DNA of 64,000 nt from Leuconostoc citreum (GTDB lineage Bacteria; Bacillota; Bacilli; Lactobacillales; Lactobacillaceae), in contig NZ_PUFH01000002.1 in NCBI RefSeq assembly GCF_004354555.1, positions 124,001-188,000 on the forward strand, given 5' to 3'. The position numbers and the translations under genes are program-made. The notes under the pieces are model-generated. The model saw nothing but the letters and a program-made list of their open reading frames with translations. It had not been told where the DNA came from and made no database searches. Positions 63,225 through 64,000 of the stretch are shown in pieces. The stretch's first letter is position 1, and the number at the start of each line of letters is the position of its first letter.

Positions 63225-63932
63225 ATGAGTAAAATTTTGGTTGTGGATGACGAGAAGCCAATCTCGGATATCATCAAGTTTAATTTAACAAAAGAAGGCT
63301 ACGATGTAATTACAGCCGCCGATGGTCAAGAAGCTTTAGCACTTTTTAACGATGAAAAACCTGATCTTGTGTTACTGGATCAGATGTTACCAGAGATTGA
63401 TGGTGTTGAAGTCTTGAGACAAATTCGTTCTAAATCAGAAACACCAGTAATCATGGTAACTGCAAAAGACTCTGAAATTGATAAAGTTTTAGGCTTAGAA
63501 ATGGGTGCTGATGATTACGTTACAAAACCTTTTTCTAATCGTGAGTTAGTGGCGCGTGTTAAGGCTAATTTGCGTAGCCGTAAGGCCGTTTCCCAACATA
63601 GTGAAGAGGCAACTGTTCATAATGAAGACATTGCGCTGGGTGATTTAACTATCCATCCGCAAGCTTATATGGTGTCTAAGGCAGGCCAAGATATTGAATT
63701 AACTCATCGTGAGTTTGAATTACTCTATTACTTAGCACAACATATTGGGCAAGTCATGACCCGTGAGCATCTTTTACAGCAAGTCTGGGGCTATGATTAT
63801 TTTGGCGATGTGCGAACTGTTGATGTTACGGTTCGTCGTCTACGTGAAAAAATAGAAGACAATCCTAGTCATCCAAATTGGTTGGCTACACGTCGTGGTG
63901 TTGGTTACTATCTAAGGCCCGACGCTGAATAA
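63225..63932 (+). CDS. walR: Two-component response regulator WalR (YycF)
   Basis: 235 residues. The receiver domain has the acidic pocket VVDDE, phospho-acceptor Asp in [13 protein letters not shown] and Lys in [10 protein letters not shown]. The OmpR-type winged helix follows ([54 protein letters not shown]), with the WalR-like signature. It controls cell-wall metabolism. Its kinase gene would begin beyond the window. GAGGAG is 7 bases before ATG 63225. Confidence 0.93.
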   Translation: MSKILVVDDEKPISDIIKFNLTKEGYDVITAADGQEALALFNDEKPDLVLLDQMLPEIDGVEVLRQIRSKSETPVIMVTAKDSEIDKVLGLEMGADDYVTKPFSNRELVARVKANLRSRKAVSQHSEEATVHNEDIALGDLTIHPQAYMVSKAGQDIELTHREFELLYYLAQHIGQVMTREHLLQQVWGYDYFGDVRTVDVTVRRLREKIEDNPSHPNWLATRRGVGYYLRPDAE

Positions 63933-64000
63933 AAAAGCAAAAGCTAGCCTGTGAAAGATAGAACGGTTTGCTAAAGTCACCATCAAAAAGGTTTTAAGTC

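Noticed and set aside
1-64000. CRISPR arrays, prophage, transposases, toxin-antitoxin or defence islands
   Set aside because: I found no regularly spaced repeats, integrase or transposase genes, or known defence proteins.

Overview
This window reads as a chromosomal segment of a Leuconostoc-type lactic acid bacterium (Lactobacillales, low-to-moderate G+C). The main evidence is a full-length GH70 glucansucrase with a KxYKxGKxW signal peptide, a phosphoketolase gene (heterofermentative pentose phosphate route), Firmicute riboswitches (lysine, T-box), a LicT-type RAT antiterminator site and Bacillus-type LexA and parS sequences. I see no prophage, insertion sequence or CRISPR array. I did not assign a species.

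Layout. 1-2.3 kb: end of a BglG/LicT antiterminator and the beta-glucoside PTS gene it should control through a RAT/terminator leader. 2.3-5.5 kb: OhrR/MarR-type regulator plus three redox/membrane genes behind a palindromic operator. 5.5-10.0 kb (minus strand): dextransucrase. 10.3-13.6 kb: diguanylate cyclase, EAL phosphodiesterase, ClC-type channel. 13.8-16.9 kb: small regulator, VOC protein, ABC-F ATPase, small P-loop kinase. 16.8-20.3 kb: lysine riboswitch, alanine racemase, asd, YdcF-like protein. 20.4-23.5 kb: polar amino acid ABC transporter. 23.6-31.4 kb: oligopeptide ABC transporter (oppABCDF) and pepO. 31.5-35.3 kb: TSUP transporter, tRNA-Tyr, tRNA-Gln, aspA, rpiA, a small GNAT gene. 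35.4-39.2 kb: dut, radA, a parS site, gltX. 39.3-42.2 kb: two dehydrogenases and an unknown gene. 42.2-47.2 kb: methionine-type T-box, ECF transporter (S, fused A, T) and an M20 dipeptidase. 47.2-53.0 kb: an SOS-box small gene, then rpsF-ssb-rpsR, gdpP, rplI, dnaC. 53.1-57.0 kb: ybaK, a HutC-type GntR regulator and phosphoketolase. 57.1-64.0 kb: hisK-HAD-Nudix, an MFS permease, Cof phosphatase, tpx, prs and walR. The parS site and the rpsF/gdpP/rplI/dnaC/walR genes suggest that this region lies in the origin-proximal part of the chromosome.

The most unusual pattern concerns translation initiation. Five genes (ABC-F at 14672, amino-acid binding protein at 21355, dut at 35510, gltX at 37715, unknown gene at 41620) have no Shine-Dalgarno sequence at normal distance. 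Each has one 35-53 bases upstream, followed within 0-4 bases by a 23-39 base hairpin that ends 9-14 bases before the ATG. Folding the hairpin would bring the Shine-Dalgarno to about 11-17 bases from the start. Several other genes look leaderless (19390, 53661, 14571 minus). radA has no ATG/GTG/TTG start compatible with its zinc finger and seems to begin at ATC or ATT behind a good ribosome binding site. The dextransucrase appears to start at TTG, overlapped by a start-stop mini-ORF.
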